A DNA stretch of 64,000 bases from Anopheles merus (taxonomy: Eukaryota > Arthropoda > Insecta > Diptera > Culicidae), in NCBI RefSeq assembly GCF_017562075.2, contig NW_024427631.1, positions 1 to 64,000 of the forward strand, given 5' to 3'. Under the pieces are notes generated by a model. That model was not told the DNA's origin. It did no database searches and saw only the letters and a program-made list of their open reading frames with translations. Shown here piece by piece: positions 21,214 through 32,708 of the stretch (its first letter is position 1; each line of letters begins with the position of its first letter). The position numbers and the translations under genes are program-made.

Positions 21214-22337
21214 CTTCGCGACTATGATCAGTGCGCGCGGTTAAAACGTCGTGCACGCCAAGATTAAAGGAGTGCGCGGCGAGTGTATGTAAGTGAATGG
21301 GGGGGGGGGGGGGGGGGGGGGGGGGCTTTCTATTTTTGTTCCATTGGATAGAGAACCAAACTCAATTTACAATTGATAGTCTTTCTGTGAATGGTAGTAA
21401 AAACTATCATATCAATTGAACTTGGTTTCCAAAGGAACCATCGAACGTAAATTACTAATATTTTTCAGTAATTTGTTTCATTCGATTTTCTAACGAAAAG
21501 GCAAAAACTAGTTTAGTTTACCGACCGAAATCCCCTCCCATAAACGAGGCTTTCCCGCCATGTAATTAACAGCGATTTCCGAGGGCGCGCGAAGGCGCCA
21601 TACAAGTTCACAGCCCTCGAAGAACCTTCAAAGAACCCCCAGGACAATCGCATGGCAATCGGATTGAACGCGCAACATTTTCCATACAATCCGCAGTGTT
21701 GCATTTTCTTCGCGCCAACTTTGCCTGTATTTTCAATGAGCCAAGCGATTTTACCCCCTCCTACACGCATTGTATCCACACTCAGCGTACGACATCTTCC
21801 CTGTTGCTGTTCTGGACTCAGACAAAATTTGTGTCTCTACACTTATTGTTCAAAAAAGTAGTAGCTCATCATCATCATATCTTTCGTAAAAAATCGTCAG
21901 AGTATGAAAACGTCGATACAATTTGTCATGAATAACTTAAATTTTAAGATTTTCGCGCATAAAATTATGACGCGCGCTGTGCATGCGCCTGCTGAATTCG
22001 TTTATCTGACTCGCTTCTACACATGTGTGCATTACCGCTGTCATCCAGTTGAAAACTTTGTTGTGATTCGTATTAGTGTTGATATTTTTGTTATCTAAGG
22101 AACCTGTGATTTGCAATTTAGATGATCAAATAGTATAGATTTATCATTTCTTGAGCAACATAATACCGCCAGTACCTCAATGTTGTGATCTAACGAGTAT
22201 TTAATAATTAAAATAAACTATATTTACGTTATTGTGTTATACTTGCTGTTTTGAGCAATACGCTTGCTGTAAATTTGAATTCGGTAAGTAACAGGCTTAA
22301 TTTTGAATGGTTTATGTGTTTATAATGTAAAACGATA
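21214..22337. other. Unassigned sequence with a G27 run
   Basis: An uninterrupted run of 27 G lies at 21299-21325, a likely length-variable or sequencing-difficult site. A fragment of the CCCGCCATG-ended element lies at 21551-21625. No gene was recognised. Confidence 0.5.
21551..21625 (+). repeat. Fragment of the CCCGCCATG-ended inverted-repeat element
   Basis: CCCGCCATGTAATTAACAGC, CGATTTCCGAGGGCGCGCGA, GCCATACAAGTTCACAGCCC. It matches the left end of 4495-4947. Confidence 0.6.
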
Positions 22338-22582
22338 CAGGGTTTCCCACGATTTATTGGTCAGATCCCATGATTTTTTGGTGCGTTCCCACGATATTTT
22401 GGTCGTATCCCATAGATTTTTGGTTCGTTCCCATAATAAATTGGTATTTTCCGCTTCGATATCAATACAATGGGAACAAAAATTTCTGGGAAACGGCCAA
22501 AAAATCGTGGGAACGCACCAAAAAAATATGGGAACTCACTAAAAATTGATGGGATCCAACCAATAAATCGTGGGAAACCCTG
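22338..22582. mobile_element. Foldback MITE with TA duplication
   Basis: 245 bp. The left end CAGGGTTTCCCACGATTTAT and its inverse at the right end pair. TA flanks both sides (22336-22337, 22583-22584), as for Tc1/mariner-type insertion. Both arms are made of degenerate units of about 23 bp built around TCCCA(C/T)GATTTTTTGGT, so nearly the whole element can fold on itself. Confidence 0.85.
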
Positions 22583-22584
22583 TA

Positions 22585-25080
22585 AAGTTACTGGGTGTGT
22601 TCATGTTTTTTAGGTAAACAAGTGACTTCAAGATATTCTATTGTCCATGCCCAATCCCACCCAACTTGCCCCACCAGGGATTTGCGAGCCATGGAAGCCA
22701 GCGTTCAGTCCGAGAGTCCGGCAGTGATCCAAAATACCAAAAAGGTACACGCAGAAATATTCGTGACTGAATATGGAATGTAACTTGTCCGTGTTTCCAT
22801 GGCTGCTAGGATCCCACGTCCGGAATTATGTGTTGTGCTCACTTGAGTTGACTGCTTTTACCATAATTGGCGGCATCTGATATTTTGTGCCAATGTATTG
22901 CCCTTTCTTCCGTATGTCGCTGCTCTTCGTTGCTGCTTCGCTCCACGATGGATGATGACACGGATGTCCTTGCTTGCTGGGTAGATTGGTATGAGTTCCA
23001 CAAACAGCAATGCGTTCATACCAATTTTACACGCCAATTGCTGACTTACGCTGTACCAGTCTGAGCAATCTGAAGCACTTCAGAAGCACTCCTGGCAGTC
23101 CCCGTACCGCACAGGTGGTGCGTAGCATAACGCCGAATCGGTGGCTGCAGCCAGCAGGTGAGAACGATTCATGTGAACGACACGATCACTCTACTGACGA
23201 AGATAGAGACTACTTCCGGAGATAGCTTTAAACTTGAACAACAGAACCAAACCATAACCCTTACTTTGCACGATGGCTTTTCAGCTGACAGTGTCCATGC
23301 CGATGGCGGATGTGTAACGCCACAACCATCAGGCAGTGTTTATCCCGAGGGTTAATGCTGTCGAAAGATATGGCCGTTATGCCCGTGTTGACAATACACA
23401 AGATTAAGTGATAGGAAAATCACACGCTGCGTAGGGCGTACCGGTCGTTAGACATTGACATTTTTGTGAATCCTGTTCCTCTTGGTACAGGTGAATGAAT
23501 ATGCGTCACTGAAGTATTTTTCCAAGTGTGTCTAGCATTCACAGCACCAAAGCTAATATTTTCGAAAGGTTATCTAGGCTTGGGGAGCAATATCATTTGT
23601 TGTCGTTTTTATTACGGTGCAAATGACCGCTCGAAAGACGAGTTTACCAGGTATTCCTGTTTCGATACTATAGTCGTAGCATGTTGAATTATTTTCAATG
23701 TTCTGGGGCTTTTAACGTTGCCATCTCAGCAGGCAGCTCAGTGCCAACCGTTACAGGCATCATATAATTGCTCGCCGTCGAGAGCTTTCTCCACCTTTGC
23801 CCAGCTATGTTGATGAATTGGAAACATGAAACTGTTAGCACATGCTAACTTTAATGACCTTCTCGATCACGCGGCTTTCATTAAAGTGATATTCCGATGC
23901 CTCCTTTTACCCAGGTAATGGCGCACAGGGATTTCTGGTGCGCACGTTATAGCATGTGCATTGAAGTATTTCACTACAAGCATCGGCAAGCACTTCAAAT
24001 ATCGTTCTCAGCTGTATCTCTCTCCCTCTCTCGGATATCAATGCTGCGAATTCCAATATGGAACGAGTCCAAGTTACAAAGGGTCGTTTTCCTCCTGCTG
24101 CTAACGCATCGGTCGCGCTGTCGACTGTCATGTGAATTATGCCGTGATCGATACGACTGGGGCTGTTGCGCACGCACCTGATTTTCATCGAACCCTTGCA
24201 TCTCAAACTTTGTCATCCCGTGGTCGGACCTCGGGGATAGGAGCACAGGGCATTAGTGTGAAAAAGTACATGAAATTAAATAGTAACTATGTATACGAAT
24301 TATGTAGTTGAATATTCGTGAACAGTGTTGTTTAAACTATGTATGTGAAAAAGAGTTCGAATGGATGCCCTGTACAGTTCATATTTATTTTTAAAATTAT
24401 TATCCAGGCTGTTGAACATTAAAAGATACTTCTCTTTCTTTATGAGAAATAACTTTCTTTATGAGAAAGGACTTTCTTTAGTTTTACAAAATGTACAAAT
24501 ACGTTTGAGAAACTCCCTCGTGAGCTTGTAAAAGATATGTTTATTTTTCGGCAGCGAAACACAGACTAGTTTGCTAGGTTTTATGTTTCCGCACTGCTTG
24601 GTGTTCTTCGCCTACCGGTCACATTACCAACCACATGCCGTGATCATGTTCATCCCGCTTGCATGGTGTCATCTGCATACCGGACGGACCATTCGATCAA
24701 TACGGCACCGCACATGGAGCTTACGTTCGTGATCTGCGCCGATTGTCGTAGGAACCCGCTTCCGGTATGGTACCAGTTGGTACACGACACCGCGTGTGGA
24801 GTGCACTAAGCACTTTGTCTAGCACCTGTGTACATATCTGAACATTGTTTGATTTACTATAAAGGTAGGGTAATTGTACCAGTATTGGGCTGGCCAGAGC
24901 AGCAGTTTAACTAAAACTGCTCATAAACTTACAATTTCAATATTGTTTGATGAAAATGTTCTTATTTTGCTTTATAAACTACTGTAATACTACTGTACCC
25001 CCAGTATGTCAAGTTACAAATGCTTTTTATATATAAGCAAAACGTGGTACAGTCCTCAGGTGGCAAAACTTAAAAAAACT
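22585..25080. other. Unassigned sequence
   Basis: Short frames (22867-23064, 23158-23355 on +; 23907-24206 on -) show no known domain, and no splice-consistent exon set was found. Near 24868 the phrase GTAGGGTAATTGTACCAGTA resembles one end of the TA-duplicating element at 53253-54269, without a partner. Confidence 0.35.
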
Positions 25081-25205
25081 CGTCGTGTGTTCAAGCCTTC
25101 TATGGACCGGTCCCTTGTGTCAAGGATTGAATATCCGTCTGTATGGTACTAATAAGCCTAGAAGCCCGGTACAGCCCTGGCCTTAGGTCGTTACGCCAAA
25201 TAACA
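25081..25205 (+). repeat. SINE fragment, second family
   Basis: GTGTTCAAGCCTTCTATGGA, CAAGGATTGAATATCCG, AAGCCCGGTACAGCC and GTTACGCCAAATAA follow the SINE at 20-211. Confidence 0.6.
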
Positions 25206-25826
25206 GCAATTTCATAAATACATTATTATGGTTCAATACACCACGGGTCCTGTCGAACACCCGGAAAATGTAAAGCTCTTAAAATGTTATTAGATTTTAT
25301 GTTAAATACGTTATGCACAAAATGATGTTATGCATCGCATTTTTGCACACATTCGCGTATTTTTCTACCCTGTCGAAACCTGTCAAAACTAAAAACTTAT
25401 ACTGTTAACCTGGTAGATTTGTACAAAGTCTACCATTTCTTAAATATAAATAGTAAACATAAACATAACTCATAAACATACCTGCTAAACAAATAAAACT
25501 TACTCTTAACTTACAAAAAAGGCTTATTCATACCTGGAAAACTAAGAAAATTTTACAGGCATACAAACCATAAAAAACGCAGGTAACTTTTACAACAGCT
25601 AGAACATGCACCTGTGTATAAAAATCCCAGGCAATTAAATGGTTCGTATGTTGTGCAAAGGTAAATTAACATACCTTTCCATACTTCGGGTTGTATAAAT
25701 TTTGCTCCAAATACAGCATGCCCCTCATTCGCAAATACGTTGTTGTTTGTGTGACATCTCTGTTCTAATTCGGAGCTCTGCCATTGTGTCTCGTGTATTT
25801 CTTGAAAAGTGTAAGCTCGATTAGTG

Positions 25827-27553
25827 ATGGAAGATATTCCATATTCGCAACAACTTAAAAGAACCGGAAAACTTTGTAAAGATGCTGATGCTAAGGCAAA
25901 AGTATCAAGATTGGATACCCAGTCTAGTGCAACGCATAGTGAAACGCAAATTGATCTGAGGAATCAGCCTTCAACATTCTCTGCATTACCTTTTACTGCA
26001 GCTGATATATTACCAAATCAAGCAAACATAGACGCAAGTATCAATTTACCAATCATAAGCGATTGTGATTCTGAAGGAGACAATGAAAACATCGACATTA
26101 ACGAGGATGAGGATATTGAAAATTTGGACATCAACGAGGCTGATGAAAATGAAACCATTAACATCGACGAAGAGCAAGAAGACGACGAAACAGATGAAAT
26201 CGAAATAGAACATCTGGATCTTAAAGAATGCTTAAAAATCTGGTCATTGGTTTCCAATATAGACCATAAATCGCTTCGGTTTCTGTTGAGAATTTTACGT
26301 ACAAACTGTGATGCTTCTCTGCCTAAAGATCCTCGAACATTACTAAAAACTCCAAAGAAACCTGCAGGAATTACAAACATCATTGGAGGGCAGCTGTGGT
26401 ACCAAGGAATAAAGACATGCCTCATCAAAAAGTTTCGGTAAGTTGAATACAAATGGAAGCGCAATTTCAAATATTAATTTATTTTTGTCTTTTATATGGC
26501 GATTATATGCCAGAGCATCAAAGAGAACTAACTCCTCTATTCGAGCTAGAATGTTTAGATATGATAAAACAATTTATTGTGGCTGATGAATTGCATCTAA
26601 TTCACCATGGAGTATTCAAGAAACTAATTAAGAGATGAAGGGATGGAGAACGTGGCTTTTTACCTAGATGATCTGATCAACAATGTGAGACAATTTCATC
26701 AAAATTAGCCGACATTCAGCTTCCATCCGAAATTCATAGAAGGCTACGACATTTAAGGTATTTGGATAAATGGAAAGTGACCGAGTTCAGATCATTCCTT
26801 CACTACGGGAGCATAGTTGTTTTGCGTGATAATATATCAGACGAGCAATATTCCCATTTTATGTTGCTATTTTGTTCGATTACTCTACTATCATCAAAAG
26901 CGTACAAAGAGCATTGGCCAAAAGCAGGAAAAATGTTAAATCGTTTTGTAATGGACTACGAAACAAATTACGGACCAAACGGTTTAACCAGCAACGTACC
27001 AAATCTTCAGCACGTTCTAGAATATGTCAAAAACTATGGCCCTCTTCCATTAATATCAACATATCCGTTTGAAAATGAACTACGTCTTTTGAAGCTGCTG
27101 TTAAGGAGTGGAGTGAACTGTTTACAACAAGTGATAAACCGTTTGGCAGAATTAGATCAATTTGACAACCGACACAAAAATACAGAGGAAAACATTAAAT
27201 ATCCATGCGTTAAACACCACTGCGATAAGAGGACAGCACATATACGTCAAGGATTAATGTTACAGCAAGGAAATAGAAACGGATGGTTTTTAACGAAAGA
27301 TAATCATGTGGTTAGATTTGAATCAGCAGTTGAACGTGCATCAACAGTGGTTATAAAAGGAAAAAAGCTTCGGACCAGCGAGGAATATTTTTGCAAGCCT
27401 ATAAGTTCCTTCCTTTTGAACATATCGAAGGGTAATATGAATGAGTTATCATCATTTTCAGATGAGTTTTTCCCTCAAAGTATAAAGTGTAAGTTAGTAG
27501 TTATAAAAACAATGTCAGAAGAGTTTGTGTACATTCCATTGCTAAATAAATAA
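25827..27553 (+). pseudogene. CACTA-like transposase remnant (DUF4218-type), catalytic core deleted
   Basis: The first frame (25827-26441) has a low-complexity acidic linker (residues about 85-145, rich in Asn, Asp, Glu, Ile), then SLRFLLRILRTN and LPKDPRTLLKTPKK, the N-terminal block of transposases with Transposase_21/DUF4218 domains in animals. It stops right after a WYQGI motif. A second frame (26453-26638) resumes with DMIKQFIVADELHLIHHGVF, then two stops (26636 and about 26665), then the DUF4218-like C-terminus (26762-27553) with PSEIHRRLRH just upstream, WKVTEFRSFLHYGSIVVL and YGPLPLISTYPFENELRLLK. The middle, which should hold the acidic catalytic residues, is absent and the frames are shifted. 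Family placement is from memory. No CACTA termini were found around it. Confidence 0.6.
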
Positions 27554-27832
27554 ACATATTCATAAAGAGCGATCCTGACAGTTCATTTATTTAATAATAG
27601 TTCACATTGCGTAGAATTTTAAATTCTTTTAATTTTAATTCATTTCATAAATTCAAACTTTGTTTCATTATATACTTAACATATGTTATCACAAGTATAA
27701 GATCATGTGTAAGCATAACGAACATAATAAACATAATATAATGTAATATATAAAGGAACATGTTTTGTTATAAATTTTATTTTCTCTAACATTACCTTAT
27801 TTAGTGTTTAGGCTTAAAATTATGAGAAGTAG

Positions 27833-29965
27833 AAGCACGAGCTCCGGACAGATTAAGTCTAGAGCTGGCATGTCGTAATTTCTGTCCTATATAATCAAAA
27901 ACAAATCATTCCGCCGGTTTCGCAGATTTTGTCTCCACAATTTCCAAGAATAATTTTTTGATAATCGTGTAGGACGAGAAAGGAATCTTTTGCTCTGTTT
28001 TACTGCGTCCGGACCAAGTCATTTTAGCTAAAAATTGCCGGGAAAATAGTAAGTCCAATGCTTAGTGTATTTGGTATATAGAGTTCCCTAACTTTAATGA
28101 ACTTCGCAGTTCCGTTAAATTTTTTTGTTTAAAAGTACCGTTTGATTCTCCTAGCTGGCTTTCAAAATCCTCTAATTGTTTTTGGTCTTGTATTGCTTCG
28201 AAATCAAATTCATTCACTGGCTCACTATGTCCTGATTTTTCGTGTAATACATCTATTATGTAGTATAATTTGGTATTTAAAATGTCCAATTTGCGCTCTA
28301 ATGTTGAATTTGTTTTTTTTGCTTTTCTGATTGGCTGATGTAGTTGCAGTCGTAGTTGAGGTTGTTGTAGGTATTGCCTTACTATTGTCATTTGGTGCGG
28401 GTGTCGATATCGGTATGGATAGGGTTTCTTCGAATGATTGGTTGTAAAGATAATCTGTAACAAAGCAAATTAATAAACTTATTCAAGTACATTTAATTTA
28501 TTATCATCTCACTCACCATCTAATGAATTGCATCTAGAACGTGGCAAATACTGAAGATGTGACCCTGTCGTGGAGACTGCAAATAGATTAATATTTAAAA
28601 ATGGGATATTTTCAAGATTGTTAAGGCACTTCATACCATTTGATGTGGAAACATTTGTTGTTGGATCTTGCTGGTATTGTTCTTCAAATTGTGTTTCTAC
28701 CAATACTGTTTGAAATTGTTCATGGCAATTTTTTTGGAGATCTTGTTGTTGTTGTGCCTCTTTCTGTTGTTGTTGTTGCCGTTTCTCTTTCTGTTGTTGT
28801 TGTTGTTTCTCTTTCTGTTGTTGTTGTTGCTCATTTTCTTGTTGTGTTTCTAGTTGATTTTGTTTGTGTGTTGAACAAACTGGAGTTTCTTGTTCTTGTT
28901 TAGGAATCATTGATGATAGCCAGGGACACTTCGTTTAGTACGACATTATTGCTTGCACGTCGGCGGTTGGGGGAGCTAATAAAACTGGAAATTTGTTTGA
29001 TATTACTGTGTTAAAATTTTGATAGTGAGTGTTGCAACATGTTTGCAATGATTGTATGCTAGTGGTGAGTCATACGTTTCATTTCACAATCCGTGGGTGT
29101 GATCCAAACGGAATCGATTCCAACCCGTGAAGTGCAGCGGGTGCGCTTATTTTGAGTTGGAATCAAATCTGACCCGTGGATGTATCGATTTGGTGTCGAC
29201 CCTAATCATTGTGGTCGGGTTACAATCATGTTCGGCATAGTTTGTTCTATGTAAGGTGCCGATAACAACTATTCGTTGCATTTCGGTCCTCCGCCAACAA
29301 TTTCCTCAGATTTATTTCCTTGTTCCTTACCATTTTCATTAGTGGGTGCCTTTTTTTGTTTTCCGTTTTCGGATATGACGATGACGAGGTGCTTGCTGCT
29401 TGGATCGTATCCTTCGTTGTGCTGTTATCGGAAACAACTTCTGCTTTCACTGAAAATGCTACACGTTAATTAATGAAATCACTCCTACAAATATTGGCTG
29501 GTATTATTGAATCCGTTCGTAGCGGCGGCGTACGTCCCGACACTCATTTTCCTAACGTACTAGATGGTTGCTACAGTTATTCACCGCGGTGTAGTAGGAC
29601 CGGGCTCAAGAAATGTGTTGCCATCCCTAGAATTTCATGTGAGCGCCGTAAGTTCCCGCAACGATATTCAATAATACCAGCCATTGTCTTACCAATGGTT
29701 TCCGTTTTTGTCTTTGACGGTTTGATGACGGTTTTAAAATCTGCACTAATTGGTCGGCTTGACTTCGGTTTAACTATATTGCACGCTGAAAATAATTGCA
29801 TACATTTAACAATCGCACATGTAAACAATGCATTCCAATCTTACCTTTTTTTTAGTTCCAGTTTCTTCATTTTCCTTCTCCAAAATACGGCGGGATCTTT
29901 TTCCAGATGCAGGAATCTTCTTACCTCTACCGGACTGCGGCACGTTGTTTTGGTTCATTTTTGGA
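27833..29965 (-). pseudogene. DUF4806-like ORF of the same CACTA-like element, degenerate
   Basis: Minus strand, convergent with the transposase remnant. From 5' to 3': a short exon-like frame starting MNQNNVPQSGRGKKIPASGK (about 29964 down) ending at a GTAAGA donor; Ser/Thr/Lys-rich frames at 29577-29828 and 29247-29450; a glutamine-rich frame (28509-28910, runs of 3-5 Gln repeated); then 28062-28463 with FDFEAIQDQKQLEDFESQL followed, after an in-frame stop, by TWSGRSKTEQKIPFSSYTII and ending about 27833. The last part matches my memory of the DUF4806 pattern (acidic/hydrophobic helix, then W.GR..K..F..Y..I). Stops near 28064 and 27920 break it. Exon phases could not be made consistent. Confidence 0.5.
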
Positions 29966-30411
29966 ATCTATATCCAACGCAAAAACATATCAGCCAAATT
30001 GTTGAGAACAAACAAAACAAAGCGGACATTGTTACACTTACCGTATCTAATATATTTCTGTTATTTGAATCATTTAGAAACACATCAACTACTAGATCCA
30101 CTTCAACACTTTGTTTGCATTACAATCTGACAGCTCACGTACGTTCCGTGTACGGGTCGGGGGTTGTGGTTGTGTGAGTGAGCGAATTTTCGTTCTCATC
30201 GCAACCACCCAACCGACATTATCGCGCGACATTTTAAAATTTATGAGAAAAAACGAGCTCAAAACGTTCTCAAATCATGCTCATTAGCAGCACTAAAGAG
30301 CACGTTTCTGCAACCGTGCGATAGCGTGTATCATACATGAAGTTTATGTATGCTACATTATTGTACAATTTCTTTATTCTCTCCTTTCTCCCAAAACAAA
30401 CTCAGACTCTC

Positions 30412-30903
30412 CCCGCTTGGCAAAGAGTAACTCATTTTGATGCTTCTCGCTACCCCTGACCTTAGTTTTAAAGGAATCATGCGACACACTCGCACTCCAC
30501 TACCCCCTCCCATGGAAAAACGCTCCCACCATCGAGGTGTTGACCAAAATTTCGCTGTGTGCATGAGACACACACTCGCAATCCTCCCGCCCTCCACAGC
30601 TGAACGCACCCACCGTTGCGAAGATGGGAGAATTTTGCTCTGAGCGTGAGACCCTGAAGCGCAAGAGATGACACTATGTGTAAAGACGATCATAATTCGA
30701 TATGGTCAAAATGCGTCGATTGTCGTTTCATTTATCTGGTAATGATGTTTTCACTTCATCATAATTTTAAACGATCACAACTAGGCTGATAACAATATTT
30801 TAAATGTAAATCAGAATAAAATCAATTCATTTGAAGTAAAATAAATTCCATTATACTTTATTTTGACCAATGATGCATGTCGCGCGACATTTTGCCAAGC
30901 GGG
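30412..30903. mobile_element. 492-bp element with CCCGCTTGGCAAA termini
   Basis: It begins CCCGCTTGGCAAAGAG and ends with the inverse of CCCGCTTGGCAAAATG, a perfect 13-bp terminal inverted repeat. TC flanks both sides (30410-30411, 30904-30905), consistent with a 2-bp duplication. The body is unrelated to L or S but the termini share their CCCGCNNNNCAAA pattern. Non-coding. Confidence 0.8.
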
Positions 30904-30905
30904 TC

Positions 30906-32111
30906 TCTCATTTTCCATTCCACACATTCGCTCTTTATTTTTTCCTTTTTACTCGCACATACACTTTTCAATACTCACACTATTCACACTGCCGAAAACC
31001 GGTGCGGGATACACACGTACCCGTCTTGCCTGCCTTCTCTCCTGGTTCTTCCTTTCATCCAGCGTTGTCTTCGTCGAATGGTGTGCACGCGTTAAAAAAT
31101 CTTCCTGTTTGCCTCCCTCTCGTTGCTCCCACATGCTGTGCTAGCGCGCTAGATGATCGTCCCTACCTTCCTGCCGCTTCTCCTCTAACAGACGCTTGGA
31201 CGTTGGAGGATCATTCCTGCCCCCCTTCCGCTTCTCCGGCGCTAGCGCGTTGAATGGTCGTTCCTGCTTTATTTCCTCTCCTGTTCTGTTGTTTTCGGCA
31301 CTCCTAGGGATAGAGGGAAATATTAACTATGTTGTCAACAGCTGTCCAATTTAACACGAAGCACAATATTTACCAACCAATTGAATATTGCTTCTATCGT
31401 GGTCCGTGCTCACTTCCACGTGCGTGCGTGTGTTACGATTTCTTTAAGAAACGAAATTGATTTTATATCACAATTATCAATACAATTCAGTTTGATGAAG
31501 ATTGATATAACCCTTTATTGAAAAAAACTGTACTTACCAAATAGTTTTTCCGTACTGGTTCCACGAGAGAAAAAAAACGGGCACGCATCGACGCGTCCTA
31601 CCGCTTGCAAACTTGATTTCACACTACCACATTTTCATGTGATCGCGAAGGAGCGCCTTCCTCGTGTGGCTATACATGTATTCCCCGATATACGCCATAC
31701 TCGATATACGAGATTTCTCTATACGCTTTTTTTCTAAATTTGGCGATTCTTTGAGTAAATTGTACTAATTTGAGACATCGAATGTCAAATGCAAAATAAA
31801 TTTCCTTTTGGTTGAATATTGAAAACCATTTCAAAAGGTATAAAATTGTAATGTTCAGTTGAAATCAGATCAAATAACTAATTTAGTGGCTAAAACCTAA
31901 CGCTTCATGTAAAATTATACGAAAATTAGTTATAATTTGACTGAAATCCTCGAAAATCGACTTCCGCTAACATTCGAGATACGCTATTCCCTTCTGACAG
32001 AAATCGTGCGACATGTAGGCTTAAACTCGTAGCTTAAACATAGCTTATTGGCATTCAAAAGTTTAAGCCACGCTGAGTGCCCGCTCACGAGAGGCTTGAT
32101 CGTTTAAGCTA
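30906..32111. other. Unassigned sequence
   Basis: CT-rich to about 31300, then AT-rich. Around 31681-31730 and 31970-31990 there are phrases of the type CGATATACG and GAGATACGC that may be ends of another decayed inverted-repeat element. No gene was recognised. Confidence 0.35.
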
Positions 32112-32390
32112 CCCCACGCAAACAATGAGACCCCAAATTTTGAGTGATTCAGGCCGAGGGGTATGAGGAAGCTTGAGGAAGCAAGGAGAAACACGCTGCG
32201 ATGAGAGTTCGCATTCTGTTTTACACGCGCGCTTCACTAGCACCAATACAAATACCGTGCTTTGACGAGCCGTCTGTGAATGTGTGTGTCTTCTTTCAGC
32301 GAGCTCAATAACTTTGAGCTGCTCGTCACATCGTGTTGTCTCGCTTACACTGCAGCATCGAACCATCGCTCCGTATGTCCCCCCTCCTAC
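32112..32390 (-). repeat. Repeat family E, distal piece
   Basis: Inverse of 2451-2731. It is separated from its other half (35968-36600) by insertion of an S element carrying an L element, and by a second S element. Confidence 0.75.
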
Positions 32391-32708
32391 CCCGCACAAC
32401 AAAATCGAGCAGTTTTTGAGCTCGCTTTCTAGCTCGCTTTCCGCCGAAACCGATCGAGAAAGCGAGCAGAAATGTCCGAAGAACCGATCGAAGCTCTTGA
32501 TCGGTTGAAGCGTTTACGGTATTTCGAGAGAGCGCGCTGTATGTGTTTGTCTCTTTTTGACAAAAAAGCTTCGGTACGCAACCGTGTTGGCGCAAAAATG
32601 ATGATTGCCGAAAAATAGTTCACACCCATGTTCTCTTTTTCCCCTCCTTCCCCTTTTCTTCATCCTTTCACCACATTTTATCGTTATTGGTTCTTGCTCT
32701 CTATCTAC

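Noticed and set aside
22867..23355. Short frames that look protein-like in composition
   Set aside because: Adjacent frames overlap on the same strand in different phases, with no conserved motif and no consistent splice sites.
26438..26514. GTAAGT at 26438 as an intron joining the two transposase frames of the CACTA-like element
   Set aside because: The exon would end with two bases of a codon, and the available CAG acceptors (26513 and near 26723) restore the wrong frame. Stops remain downstream.
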